A stretch of 6,344 bases of DNA from Chloroflexota bacterium (GTDB taxonomy: Bacteria > Chloroflexota > Dehalococcoidia > SM23-28-2 > RBG-16-64-32), in assembly GCA_005880075.1 (NCBI GenBank), contig VBJT01000192.1:1467-7810 (forward strand), in the 5' to 3' direction. Both the position numbers and the translations under genes were made by a program. The notes under the pieces were generated by a model that was not told the origin of the DNA, searched no databases, and saw nothing but the letters and a program-made list of their open reading frames with translations. Positions within the stretch are counted from its first letter, which is position 1, and every line of letters begins with the position of its first letter. This document shows, one piece after another, positions 1 to 5,426 of the stretch.

Positions 1-1
1 G

Positions 2-628
2 AAGGCCGCTGCTTCCACCGGCGTCCAGCGGCTCGTCTTTGCGTCATCTCGTGAGGTCTATGGTGAACCCGAGACCATACCGGTGCCTGAGAGCGCACCC
101 CTTAACGCCAAGAATGTTTACGGAGCCACCAAGATCGCCGGCGAGGCTTACTGCCGTGTATGGCAGCGCGCCACTGGCCCGGAATGCCAGATCCTGCGCT
201 TCGCCAATGTCTACGGTCCGCGTGACCACGACCGCGTCATTCCGATATGGCTTGAGCGGGCAGCACGCGGCGAGCCCCTGGAGCTATTCGGCGGCGAGCA
301 GGTGATCGATTTCCTGTGGGTCGGGACGGCCGTACAGGCGTTCATCTCCGCGGCTCGTTGCGAACTAAGCGGGCCGATTAACGTGGGAAGTGGGATGGGT
401 GTCACCCTACCCTACCTCGCTCACCGCCTACTGGAAGAGACCGGAAGCCTCTCGAAGTTGCGAACTCTTCCCGCTCGACCCGTCGAAGTCGTCCGTTTCG
501 TCGCGGACGTCGGACGGATGCAGCGCGTTCTGGGTGTGACGCCCGAGCTCAAACCTCTCGCTCACCTCAGCGATTGTCTGGCAGTATACGCGAACCCTGC
601 CCAGAGCCGCGCGCCATTGCCAGCGTGA
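2..628 (+). CDS. NAD(P)-dependent extended SDR epimerase/dehydratase, 5'-truncated
   Basis: The frame is open from the window edge, so about 100 N-terminal residues, including the Rossmann GxxGxxG nucleotide-binding motif, lie outside. The visible 208 residues carry the hallmarks of an extended short-chain dehydrogenase: the catalytic Ser region SSREVYGEP (visible residues 15-23), the catalytic Y40-x-x-x-K44 pair in YGATK, the substrate-side RFANVYGP (66-73), and a later region around FGGEQVIDFLWV. The end, with ADVGRMQRVLGVTPEL, matches the usual C-terminal substrate-domain tail of UDP-glucose 4-epimerase-like enzymes. The family interconverts or dehydrates nucleotide sugars in the cytoplasm, usually for cell-surface polysaccharide. 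The exact sugar cannot be read from the sequence. A GTG at 83 is an internal codon, not the start, because conserved residues precede it. It ends at TGA 626-628 and converges on the DinB-like gene. Family call is secure; specificity is open. Confidence 0.94.
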   Translation, partial: KAAASTGVQRLVFASSREVYGEPETIPVPESAPLNAKNVYGATKIAGEAYCRVWQRATGPECQILRFANVYGPRDHDRVIPIWLERAARGEPLELFGGEQVIDFLWVGTAVQAFISAARCELSGPINVGSGMGVTLPYLAHRLLEETGSLSKLRTLPARPVEVVRFVADVGRMQRVLGVTPELKPLAHLSDCLAVYANPAQSRAPLPA

Positions 629-707
629 GCGCGGAAGTGTCGGACGTCCCGAGGAGCGTGGTGGCACAGCAGAGCGCGGGCCAGACGGACGGCGAGGCTT
701 ATGGGCT

Positions 708-770
708 TCCGACTCCGCCTTGCAGGCCTCCAACGCCGCCTTGCAGGCCTCCAACGCCGCCTTGCAGGCC
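708..770. repeat. 21-bp tandem repeat, about three copies
   Basis: Two identical 21-bp units (720-740 and 741-761), each beginning TTGCAGGCC and ending AACGCCGCC, are followed by a 9-bp partial third copy (762-770). A diverged partial copy (10 of 12 matches) precedes them at 708-719. The period is seven codons. Read on + it would give repeated ALQASNA heptads, and on - repeated LEACKAA, but neither frame has a convincing gene start. It lies in the convergent spacer between the epimerase and the DinB-like gene. Confidence 0.9.
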
Positions 771-840
771 TGCGCCGAGGCCATGGAATTGACGCGCCGG
801 GGCCGGAAAGTTTCGCCCCGCTTGTCCCGCCTCCACCCTT

Positions 841-866
841 CCGTTCGCCCAAAGGCGCTCGAAGGG
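841..866. repeat. Degenerate REP-like element, copy 1
   Basis: CCGTTCGCCC followed by AAAGGCG and CTCGAAGGG matches the short repeat family seen elsewhere in this window (ideal form CCGTTCGCCCTGAGG then CTCTCGAAGGG), with changes in the centre. It ends five bases before the DinB-like stop codon, in a 3'-to-3' spacer, which is the usual location of REP-type elements. The rest of the 629-871 spacer holds the 21-bp repeat and no clear terminator. Confidence 0.6.
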
Positions 867-871
867 GTTGC

Positions 872-1345
872 TCAAGCCGGCAGGCTCTTCATGTGCCCTA
901 GCACATGGTCGATCAGAACGCCGCCCTCGATCAGCTGCTGCGCGCTGACCGTCGCCCCACCCGCAAGCGCCAGCGACGCGGTGCGCTCGAGCTGCTCATC
1001 GCTCAGACCGCGCACGTAGGACGCGGTCGACGCCGCGCCCTCTCGCAGCTCTCGAAGCACCTCCGCCTTGCTCGCGGAACTGTTCTTCTCGGCGCGGCTC
1101 TCGTTCATCCCGTTGATGTCGTCCCACGAATACGACGGCAGCGGCTTTGCTTCCGCTGCGGCGGTGATGTACTGCATCTCGAGCGGGAACTGCCCCGACA
1201 CGTGCTGCGCGACGCCCGCGACCGTCCAACCCTCGGGCCCTCCCTTCGCGTTCCACTTGTCGTCGGGAATCCGCTCGATCGTGCTCGCGAACTCGGCGAC
1301 TGCCTGCTCGAACTTGTCTGCTAGCGACTCGGCGCGGCTGGGCAT
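872..1345 (-). CDS. DinB/YfiT-like four-helix-bundle protein
   Basis: This 157-residue protein has the size and layout of the DinB/YfiT superfamily, small cytoplasmic four-helix bundles that bind a divalent metal through three histidines. The likely ligands are visible: H48 in VAQHVSG, and H147 and H151 in the C-terminal DHVLGHMKS. W40 in EGWTVAGVAQH is also typical of these proteins. Members include metal-dependent hydrolases and thiol S-transferases (bacillithiol, mycothiol or maleylpyruvate isomerase type), but many have no known substrate, so no reaction is assigned. The start is fixed by AAGGAGG six bases before the ATG. A TATAAT lies 44 bases upstream of the start. It is divergent from the GNAT gene and looks monocistronic. 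Despite the superfamily name, nothing links it to DNA damage here. Confidence 0.9.
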   Translation of the reverse strand: MPSRAESLADKFEQAVAEFASTIERIPDDKWNAKGGPEGWTVAGVAQHVSGQFPLEMQYITAAAEAKPLPSYSWDDINGMNESRAEKNSSASKAEVLRELREGAASTASYVRGLSDEQLERTASLALAGGATVSAQQLIEGGVLIDHVLGHMKSLPA

Positions 1346-1388
1346 TTACTCCCTCCTTCTCAGCTCTCGATCCTGTCAGCGGGTGATG

Positions 1389-1394
1389 ATTATA
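1389..1394 (-). promoter_or_regulatory. -10 box of the DinB-like gene
   Basis: On the minus strand this reads TATAAT, a perfect sigma-70-type -10 hexamer. Transcription would start near 1382, giving a leader of about 36 nt that contains the AAGGAGG ribosome binding site. No good -35 hexamer is seen 16-18 bases upstream. Confidence 0.6.
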
Positions 1395-1446
1395 GAAGAA
1401 CAACTCTCGACTGCCTAGCACCCCTGAGGGCCCGCGTGCGATGCGC

Positions 1447-1452
1447 TAAAGT
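1447..1452 (+). promoter_or_regulatory. -10 box for a leaderless GNAT transcript
   Basis: TAAAGT fits the TANNNT -10 pattern and occupies exactly positions -12 to -7 relative to the A of the ATG at 1459. Transcription would therefore start at or next to the start codon. No Shine-Dalgarno is present (the bases before ATG are AGCCCC), which agrees with leaderless initiation. No -35 box is recognisable. Confidence 0.55.
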
Positions 1453-1458
1453 AGCCCC

Positions 1459-2199
1459 ATGTCCCCGTCGCCAAGACCGCAATCTCAGTACACGAATCAC
1501 CTCGGTCAGCCCGTAGGTGAGCCCCTGCCCGACTGGACCGAGAGGCCAAGGCCCGCCCGCACAGTCATGGATGGACGCCTCTGCCGTCTCGAGCCGCTGC
1601 AAGCGAGCCGCCACGCCGATGCGCTCTACGAGGCGCACTCGCTCGACGCCGAGGGGCAAAACTGGACGTATCTCCCTTACGGGCCGTTCGCGTCGCCCGA
1701 AGACCTCGCCCGCTGGATCGAGTCCGTCGAGTCCAGCGAGGACCCTCTGTTCTTCGCCATCATCGACCTCGCAACGCAGCAGCCCGCCGGTTGGGCGAGC
1801 TACCTGCGCATCGACCCCACGATGGGCACCATCGAGGTCGGCCATCTCGCCTACTCGCCCGCGCTGCAACGCACGCCGGCGGCGACGGAAGCGATGTACC
1901 TGATGATGCGGCGGGCCTTCGACGAGCTTGGCTACCGGCGCTACGAGTGGAAGTGCAATTCCCTGAACGCGCCCTCCTGGAACGCCGCCGAGCGCCTGGG
2001 GTTCCGTTACGAGGGCATTTTTCGCCAGGCAGTGGTGCACAAAGGCCGCAACCGCGACCAGGCGTGGTTCTCGATCATCGATCGCGAATGGCCGGCTATC
2101 CGCTCGGCTCTGGAACGCTGGCTCGACCCCTCGAACTTCGACGAATCCGGCGTTCAACTATGCCGATTGGCGGACATGATCGCGCAGGCGCGCGGCTAG
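1459..2199 (+). CDS. GNAT acetyltransferase, RimJ/RimL type
   Basis: This 246-residue protein is a full-length member of the RimJ/RimL-like GNAT branch (Acetyltransf_3 type), which moves an acetyl group from acetyl-CoA to an amine, often a protein N-terminus or a small molecule. Diagnostic stretches are LGQPVGEPLPDW (15-26), the DGRLCRLEPL strand (38-47), WTYLPYGPF (69-77), the acetyl-CoA pyrophosphate-loop region RTPAATEAMYLMM (138-150), and CNSLNAPSWNAAERLGF (166-182) followed by EGIFRQ (185-190), the typical C-terminal half. The N-terminal 30 residues are Pro-rich, as in close relatives from memory of the family. About 35 residues extend past the core. The ATG is chosen because a -10 box sits 6 nt before it and the homology begins soon after. 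The substrate is not predictable. A long antisense frame over this gene is a high-GC shadow. Confidence 0.93.
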   Translation: MSPSPRPQSQYTNHLGQPVGEPLPDWTERPRPARTVMDGRLCRLEPLQASRHADALYEAHSLDAEGQNWTYLPYGPFASPEDLARWIESVESSEDPLFFAIIDLATQQPAGWASYLRIDPTMGTIEVGHLAYSPALQRTPAATEAMYLMMRRAFDELGYRRYEWKCNSLNAPSWNAAERLGFRYEGIFRQAVVHKGRNRDQAWFSIIDREWPAIRSALERWLDPSNFDESGVQLCRLADMIAQARG

Positions 2200-2240
2200 C
2201 CGAAGGCCCGCCTCTGGAGGGAGCGCCGCCGCTCCCCCGA

Positions 2241-2291
2241 TCGCCCTGCCGTACGGCCCGTCTGGGAGGCTCTCGAAACGTCGCCCTGCCG
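2241..2291. repeat. REP-like fragments downstream of the GNAT gene
   Basis: TCGCCCTGCCGTA at 2241-2253 recurs exactly at 5453-5465, and GAGGCTCTCGAAACGTCG at 2266-2283 recurs exactly at 5483-5500. Both belong to the same short repeat family. Here the palindromic arms are incomplete, so these look like decayed or rearranged copies. Confidence 0.75.
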
Positions 2292-2324
2292 CCGCCCGCT
2301 CTCGCCGTCGCACAACACCCCGAA

Positions 2325-2358
2325 CCGCTCGTCCTGAGGCTCTCGTAGGACCGAGCGG
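2325..2358. repeat. Intact REP-like hairpin
   Basis: The left arm CCGCTCGTCCT (2325-2335) pairs with the right arm AGGACCGAGCGG (2347-2358): 11 base pairs with one bulged C. The 11-base loop contains GAGGCTCTCG. This is the only copy in the window with both arms kept. It could stop or stabilise the GNAT transcript, but there is no T-tract after it, so a classical intrinsic terminator is not claimed. It ends 13 bases before the GTG of the next candidate ORF. Confidence 0.75.
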
Positions 2359-2371
2359 CGTCGTTCTCGGC

Positions 2372-2833
2372 GTGTTCGGCCTGGCGATCCTTTTCATCGT
2401 CGAGCCTCACCAATCGCGAACCCGGCCGCCCGGATCGGACAAAGTCCTGGTCCTGGAGGGCCAGGGCATTCCCATCCGAAATCAAGCCTTTCCGCCGCCG
2501 TCGTCACCGGCCGCAGAGGCAAGTGAGCCGACATCCGCCGAACCGGTGCCTCTCGAGCCTCTCGGTCCGGCAGACGACGCGCCGCGTGAACTAGAACCGG
2601 CCGTTCTCGCCGAGGTGCGCTCCGGCGGCGCCTTCGACGGTCCCGCTCCTCTCGCGCCTGCCACACCGGCGGCCGCGCCCGCACCGACAGCCGTCGCGAC
2701 TCCACTGCCCGTCTCGACCGCGCGGCCGGCGACTCCCGAGCCGCCGGCACCGCCGCCCACATCCGAGCCGACACCCACACCGGCGCCGACTGAACCGCCG
2801 TCCACTCCCGACGCCACGACGCCCGCGCCTTAG
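2372..2833 (+). CDS. Pro/Ala/Thr-rich hypothetical protein, uncertain
   Basis: A 153-residue frame opens with a hydrophobic stretch (FGLAILFIV, 2-10), then a short ordinary region (DKVLVLEGQGIPIRNQ, 23-38), and then about 110 residues dominated by Pro, Ala, Thr and Glu. This would suit a membrane-anchored protein with a disordered extracellular or wall-spanning tail. The start is a problem. GTG at 2372 is the first usable start codon in the frame, yet the codons just before it read GVVLG, which would complete a normal-length membrane helix. No ribosome binding site or -10 box precedes the GTG. Either initiation uses a rare codon upstream, or the gene lost its 5' end near the REP hairpin, or the frame is not expressed. 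Low-complexity high-GC DNA readily yields such open frames. No family is recognised. Confidence 0.42.
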   Translation: MFGLAILFIVEPHQSRTRPPGSDKVLVLEGQGIPIRNQAFPPPSSPAAEASEPTSAEPVPLEPLGPADDAPRELEPAVLAEVRSGGAFDGPAPLAPATPAAAPAPTAVATPLPVSTARPATPEPPAPPPTSEPTPTPAPTEPPSTPDATTPAP

Positions 2834-2920
2834 CGAACGCCCACGTGCCCTCCGTTCGCCCCGGCCCCGTCGAGGCGTCGCCGTGCCTGGCCCGCGCTCC
2901 GATTCGCCCTAAAGTCGTCG

Positions 2921-2936
2921 TCGACCGCGCGGTCGA
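2921..2936. promoter_or_regulatory. 16-bp perfect palindrome
   Basis: TCGACCGCGCGGTCGA is its own reverse complement. It lies 88 bases after the Pro-rich ORF and 130 bases before the TTGACA of the next gene. It could be a dimeric regulator site or a short hairpin behind the upstream frame. Palindromes of this GC content also arise by chance more easily in GC-rich DNA. Confidence 0.45.
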
Positions 2937-2991
2937 TCAGTTCGTCGTAACCGGCGGCTCGGCCGAAATGTAGAGTTCCGACCACCCCTTT

Positions 2992-3028
2992 CTCGTGCTT
3001 CGTAACTTCGTACCTCGCTCTCGCATTC
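2992..3028. repeat. Degenerate CTCGTAC-type heptamer repeat, copy A
   Basis: Successive units read CTCGTGC, TTCGTAA, CTTCGTAC, CTCGCTC, then TCGCATTCG. They resemble the cleaner CTCGTAC array at 6051-6075. It is noncoding and lies about 118 bases before the start codon of the downstream gene. Confidence 0.5.
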
Positions 3029-3065
3029 GCCGCTACCTGCAGATCTCCGGGCATCCGGCAAGAGA

Positions 3066-3095
3066 TTGACAGACGGCCGCGCGCGCTGTTCTACT
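3066..3095 (+). promoter_or_regulatory. Sigma-70-type promoter for the three-helix membrane protein
   Basis: A perfect TTGACA (3066-3071) is followed after 18 bases by TCTACT (3090-3095), a 4/6 match to TATAAT. Transcription would start near 3102, leaving a leader of about 44 nt with AGGAG at 3137-3141. This is the only promoter in the window with a consensus -35 box. Confidence 0.55.
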
Positions 3096-3145
3096 CCGAA
3101 CAACGAAGAGCCAATGGAAGCTGTTGGCTGCCTGAGAGGAGTATC

Positions 3146-3715
3146 GTGACCCGCCGAAGCGGTGGCCGCTACGGATCGCCCGGCCGCGAGAACCCGAGCG
3201 CTGAAGAGGCGCCCGCGGACCCGCGGCCGGATTCGCCCCACGTCTTCGACCCGGTGTTCGCGGCCGGCGCGGCAATAGTCGTCGCCGTCTTCGCTCTCAT
3301 CCTGCTCGCGCCGCTGGCCTACCGCCTCTACAACACCGACGCCCCCGACCCCGGCGACCGGCTCGCCACACTGATAAGCCTGGCGCTGCTTATCGTCGGC
3401 GTCTTCGTGCTCCTCTTGGCCGTCTACGCGGCGCTGCTGGAGATCCGCGCTCGCCTCGGCCCGCTGGCGAAACGCCTGACCGCAACCAGTCCGGCAGGCC
3501 AGCAAGAGGGCGCCGATGAGCTGCCGCTGGCAAGCGCCCTCGGTAAGTCGCGGTTCCTGGTTCTTCTGCTTCTGCTGATCGCCTGTGTGCCGCTCCTCGC
3601 CGCCGCCTGGGTCGCTCAGAGCCGCGCGGACGGCGAGTCCGGCGCCGTCGCGACCGCCACGCCCCGGGCCGCCACCAGAACGCCTTCGCCTGGTCCCTCA
3701 TCGCCCCCGCAGTAG
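3146..3715 (+). CDS. Hypothetical protein with three predicted membrane helices
   Basis: The 189-residue product has a charged, Pro-rich N-terminus (1-35), three strongly hydrophobic segments at about 38-58, 75-97 and 135-157, and a Thr/Pro/Ser-rich tail (165-189). The segment after helix 2 is basic (EIRARLGPLAKR, 99-110), which by the positive-inside rule puts that loop in the cytoplasm. The N-terminus would then also be inside and the Thr/Pro tail outside. GTG at 3146 is preferred because GAGAGG/AGGAG lies 4-6 bases upstream and a TTGACA promoter precedes it. No catalytic or known domain motif is visible. It converges on the single-helix membrane protein 61 bases downstream. The helices, promoter and ribosome binding site make it a likely real gene of unknown function. 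Confidence 0.75.
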   Translation: MTRRSGGRYGSPGRENPSAEEAPADPRPDSPHVFDPVFAAGAAIVVAVFALILLAPLAYRLYNTDAPDPGDRLATLISLALLIVGVFVLLLAVYAALLEIRARLGPLAKRLTATSPAGQQEGADELPLASALGKSRFLVLLLLLIACVPLLAAAWVAQSRADGESGAVATATPRAATRTPSPGPSSPPQ

Positions 3716-3776
3716 GGCGAAAACGCAGAAGCGGTCGCTCAGCTCGAGGGCCTGACGCGCTGGACGTTCGTCGGAG

Positions 3777-4289
3777 TCAATGGGGCTGTGATTGCGCGGT
3801 GGCGGCGTAGGCCGGAGTTCGCGGGTTCGACCGCATGTAATCATCGAGCCGGTTCGCCAGCCACTCGAAGTACTCGTTCAGGTATGGGTCTTCATTGCGC
3901 CGGTCGTAAGTGAACGACTTGTACTTCTCCCACGAGAAAGCCACGTAGTCGCCAAGCGTCCGTTCCACCAGGGCGAGCTCGATCATGCCGTCGTACACCA
4001 TTAGCCCCAGCATCTCCATCTGCTGGGCGTAGTGGATGATTGATACCTGCTCGTCCGCCGGCAAAGACCTGATCTCGCTAACCGTCGACGGGATGTCGTG
4101 GGAACTGATCCGCTGAAAATGCGCGGCCATCTCGCGCGTCTGCATGCCCTGGACGGTTGCGACCGTCAGGCGTTCGCGCCGGTCTCGGGAGGCGGTACGC
4201 ACCTGGCCGATGCCAAAGACCAACGCCGCTAAGAACGAGAGCGCGATCGCGGTGTCGCCGATCACCGTCGCTACCGATTCGGTGCTCAT
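3777..4289 (-). CDS. Single-helix membrane protein, DUF4760-like in layout
   Basis: The 170-residue product has one N-terminal membrane helix (about 8-30, IGDTAIALSFLAALVFGIGQ), a basic stretch just after it (RTASRDRRERL, 31-41), and a soluble, probably helical domain rich in aromatic and acidic residues (YVAFSWEKYKSF, 115-126; NEYFEWLANRLDDY, 138-151). The basic flank places the soluble domain in the cytoplasm. One N-terminal helix plus a helical cytosolic domain with a WEKY/FEW pattern recalls the DUF4760 group, but this is a weak resemblance by eye. ATG at 4289 is chosen over the upstream start at 4319 because GGGAG lies six bases before it. The longer start would overlap the leader. Its -10 box lies inside an inverted repeat, suggesting tight transcriptional control. 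Confidence 0.82.
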   Translation of the reverse strand: MSTESVATVIGDTAIALSFLAALVFGIGQVRTASRDRRERLTVATVQGMQTREMAAHFQRISSHDIPSTVSEIRSLPADEQVSIIHYAQQMEMLGLMVYDGMIELALVERTLGDYVAFSWEKYKSFTYDRRNEDPYLNEYFEWLANRLDDYMRSNPRTPAYAATAQSQPH

Positions 4290-4321
4290 GAGCTTCTCCC
4301 TTGTTCTGAGACGAATCACTA

Positions 4322-4341
4322 GGGCTCAATTGTATGAGCCC
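4322..4341 (-). promoter_or_regulatory. -10 box enclosed in a 7-bp inverted repeat (candidate operator)
   Basis: On the minus strand the site reads GGGCTCA, TACAAT, TGAGCCC. The arms are perfect inverted repeats, and the 6-base centre is a 5/6 match to the TATAAT -10 hexamer at the right distance for the gene starting at 4289 (leader about 33 nt). A dimeric regulator bound here would cover the -10 box directly. In RNA the arms could also pair, but the predicted start lies at the downstream edge, so a DNA operator is more likely. Confidence 0.6.
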
Positions 4342-4388
4342 CGTACCAGCCATGCGCGGACAAGCGCCCACACACCCCCGGCCCCCCA

Positions 4389-4438
4389 ACGGAGCCCTTC
4401 GACTTATCCTACCGGCGAAGGACGCTCAGGGCGAACGG
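4389..4438. repeat. REP-like element with an internal insertion
   Basis: Read on the minus strand, CCGTTCGCCCTGAGC (4424-4438) and TCGAAGGG (4395-4402) match the two halves of the window's REP-like family. They are separated by about 21 extra bases, which contain CCTTCGCCGGTAGG. On + this creates a small hairpin, CCTTCG (4396-4401) with CGAAGG (4416-4421). It lies in the divergent region upstream of the LLM gene. Confidence 0.65.
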
Positions 4439-4479
4439 GATGTTCCCTGACCCGGTTTCCTGCTCCCGGTTCCATCCCG

Positions 4480-4485
4480 TACAGT
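4480..4485 (+). promoter_or_regulatory. -10 box for a leaderless LLM transcript
   Basis: TACAGT fits TANNNT and ends seven bases before the ATG at 4493, so transcription would start at or one base before that codon. No Shine-Dalgarno precedes any of the in-frame starts. A weak TTCCTG lies 17 bases upstream in the -35 position. Confidence 0.55.
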
Positions 4486-4492
4486 GATGCGC

Positions 4493-5416
4493 ATGGACTA
4501 CGGCGCGCACCTCCCCCTCATCGATTTCGGCGACGGCTCGTACACTCTCTCGCGCCTCCAGAGCTACGCCGCCGCCGCCCGCGACCTCGGCTTCCGCTAC
4601 CTTGCCGCCACCGACCACCTCATCTTCCCGAAACCCTGGCTCGATGGCCCCACCGCCCTCGCCGCCGCCCTCGCCGAGTCCGGCGACATGACCCTCGCGA
4701 CGACCGTCGCCCTGCCCGCCATCCGCGGGCCCTTCGCCTTCGCGAAGACCGCCTCCACCCTCGACCAACTGTCCGGTGGCCGCCTCCTCGTGGCCGTCGG
4801 TCCGGGCTCTTCGCCGCTCGACTATCACGTCGTGGGCATACCGTTCGAGGAGCGGTGGAAGCGACTCGAGGAATCAGTACAGGTCCTGCGCGCGCTCTGG
4901 AACCCCGGCGGCCCGTCGTTCAGCGGCCGCTTCTACTCGACCGACGGCGCCGAGCTGCTGCCCGCCCCTCTGCAGCCGCGCGGCCCGCCCATCTGGATCG
5001 GCAGCTGGGGCTCCCCGATCGGCCTTCGCCGCGTCGCCCACCTCGCCGACGGCTGGCTAGCCTCCGCTTACAACACTACGCCCGAACGCTTCGCCCAGGC
5101 GCTGAAGAAGCTGCGCGAAACGCTGGCAGCGGAGGGGAAGGACGCCGCCGCCTTCCCGAACGGGCTCGGCACCACTTGGACGTTTATCAGCGACGACGCT
5201 GACGAGGCGGAGCGCGTCCTCCGCGACATCGTCGCCGCGCTCGTCCGACGCCCGCCCGACGAGCTGCGGGACAGCATTCTCGTGGGCACCCGCGAGCAGT
5301 GCCGCGGCCGGCTCCGCGCCTACCGCGACGCCGGTGTCCAGCGCCTGCTCATCTGGCCGGTCCGCGACGATCTGCGCCAACTGCAGATCTTCATGCAGAT
5401 TGCCGAGGGAGTATGA
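4493..5416 (+). CDS. Luciferase-like (LLM class) flavin/F420-dependent oxidoreductase
   Basis: The 307-residue protein has the full length and motif order of the bacterial luciferase-like superfamily, TIM-barrel enzymes that use FMN or coenzyme F420 for hydride transfer. Visible landmarks are GFRYLAATDHL (33-43), the DQLSGGRLLVAVGPG stretch (91-105), GIPFEERWKRLEE (115-127), the PPIWIGSWGS strand (165-174), and RVAHLADGWLAS (180-191) at the cofactor phosphate side. The pattern looks more like the F420-type (methylene-H4MPT-reductase-like) branch, but the cofactor cannot be proved from sequence by eye. Three in-frame starts exist: GTG 4484, ATG 4487 and ATG 4493. The last is chosen because the -10 TACAGT overlaps the GTG and lies too close to the first ATG for either to be transcribed. 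The substrate is unknown. No F420 biosynthesis gene is nearby. Confidence 0.94.
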   Translation: MDYGAHLPLIDFGDGSYTLSRLQSYAAAARDLGFRYLAATDHLIFPKPWLDGPTALAAALAESGDMTLATTVALPAIRGPFAFAKTASTLDQLSGGRLLVAVGPGSSPLDYHVVGIPFEERWKRLEESVQVLRALWNPGGPSFSGRFYSTDGAELLPAPLQPRGPPIWIGSWGSPIGLRRVAHLADGWLASAYNTTPERFAQALKKLRETLAAEGKDAAAFPNGLGTTWTFISDDADEAERVLRDIVAALVRRPPDELRDSILVGTREQCRGRLRAYRDAGVQRLLIWPVRDDLRQLQIFMQIAEGV

Positions 5417-5426
5417 GAGACTCCGC

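Larger units (their letters stand above)
2834..3145. other. Non-coding stretch with palindrome, heptamer repeat and promoter
   Basis: This 312-bp interval has no credible gene; a 74-residue minus-strand frame inside it (2830-3054) lacks a ribosome binding site and any family resemblance. From left to right it holds a 16-bp perfect palindrome (2921-2936), a degenerate heptamer repeat (2992-3028), and the promoter and ribosome binding site of the next gene (3066-3141). I see nothing else in it. Confidence 0.6.

Noticed and set aside
428..784. Minus-strand frame beginning with LEACKAA heptads
   Set aside because: It has no ribosome binding site, and beyond the tandem repeat it runs antisense through the conserved end of the epimerase.
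1390..2157. Long minus-strand open frame of 255 codons opposite the GNAT gene
   Set aside because: Its translation is Arg/Gly/Val-rich with no family signature, it lacks a ribosome binding site, and the plus strand carries an unmistakable acetyltransferase. It is a high-GC antisense shadow.
2909..3505. 198-codon minus-strand frame across the membrane protein gene
   Set aside because: The opposite strand has clear membrane helices, a promoter and a ribosome binding site; this frame has none of these and mixed low-complexity composition.
3716..3776. Possible terminator between the convergent membrane protein genes
   Set aside because: Only a 3-bp GCG-AAAA-CGC hairpin is visible and no T-tract follows.
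4144..5202. 352-codon plus-strand frame overlapping the LLM gene and the single-helix gene
   Set aside because: The translation is Arg/Pro-rich low complexity, runs antisense through one real gene and out of frame through another, and has no start signals.
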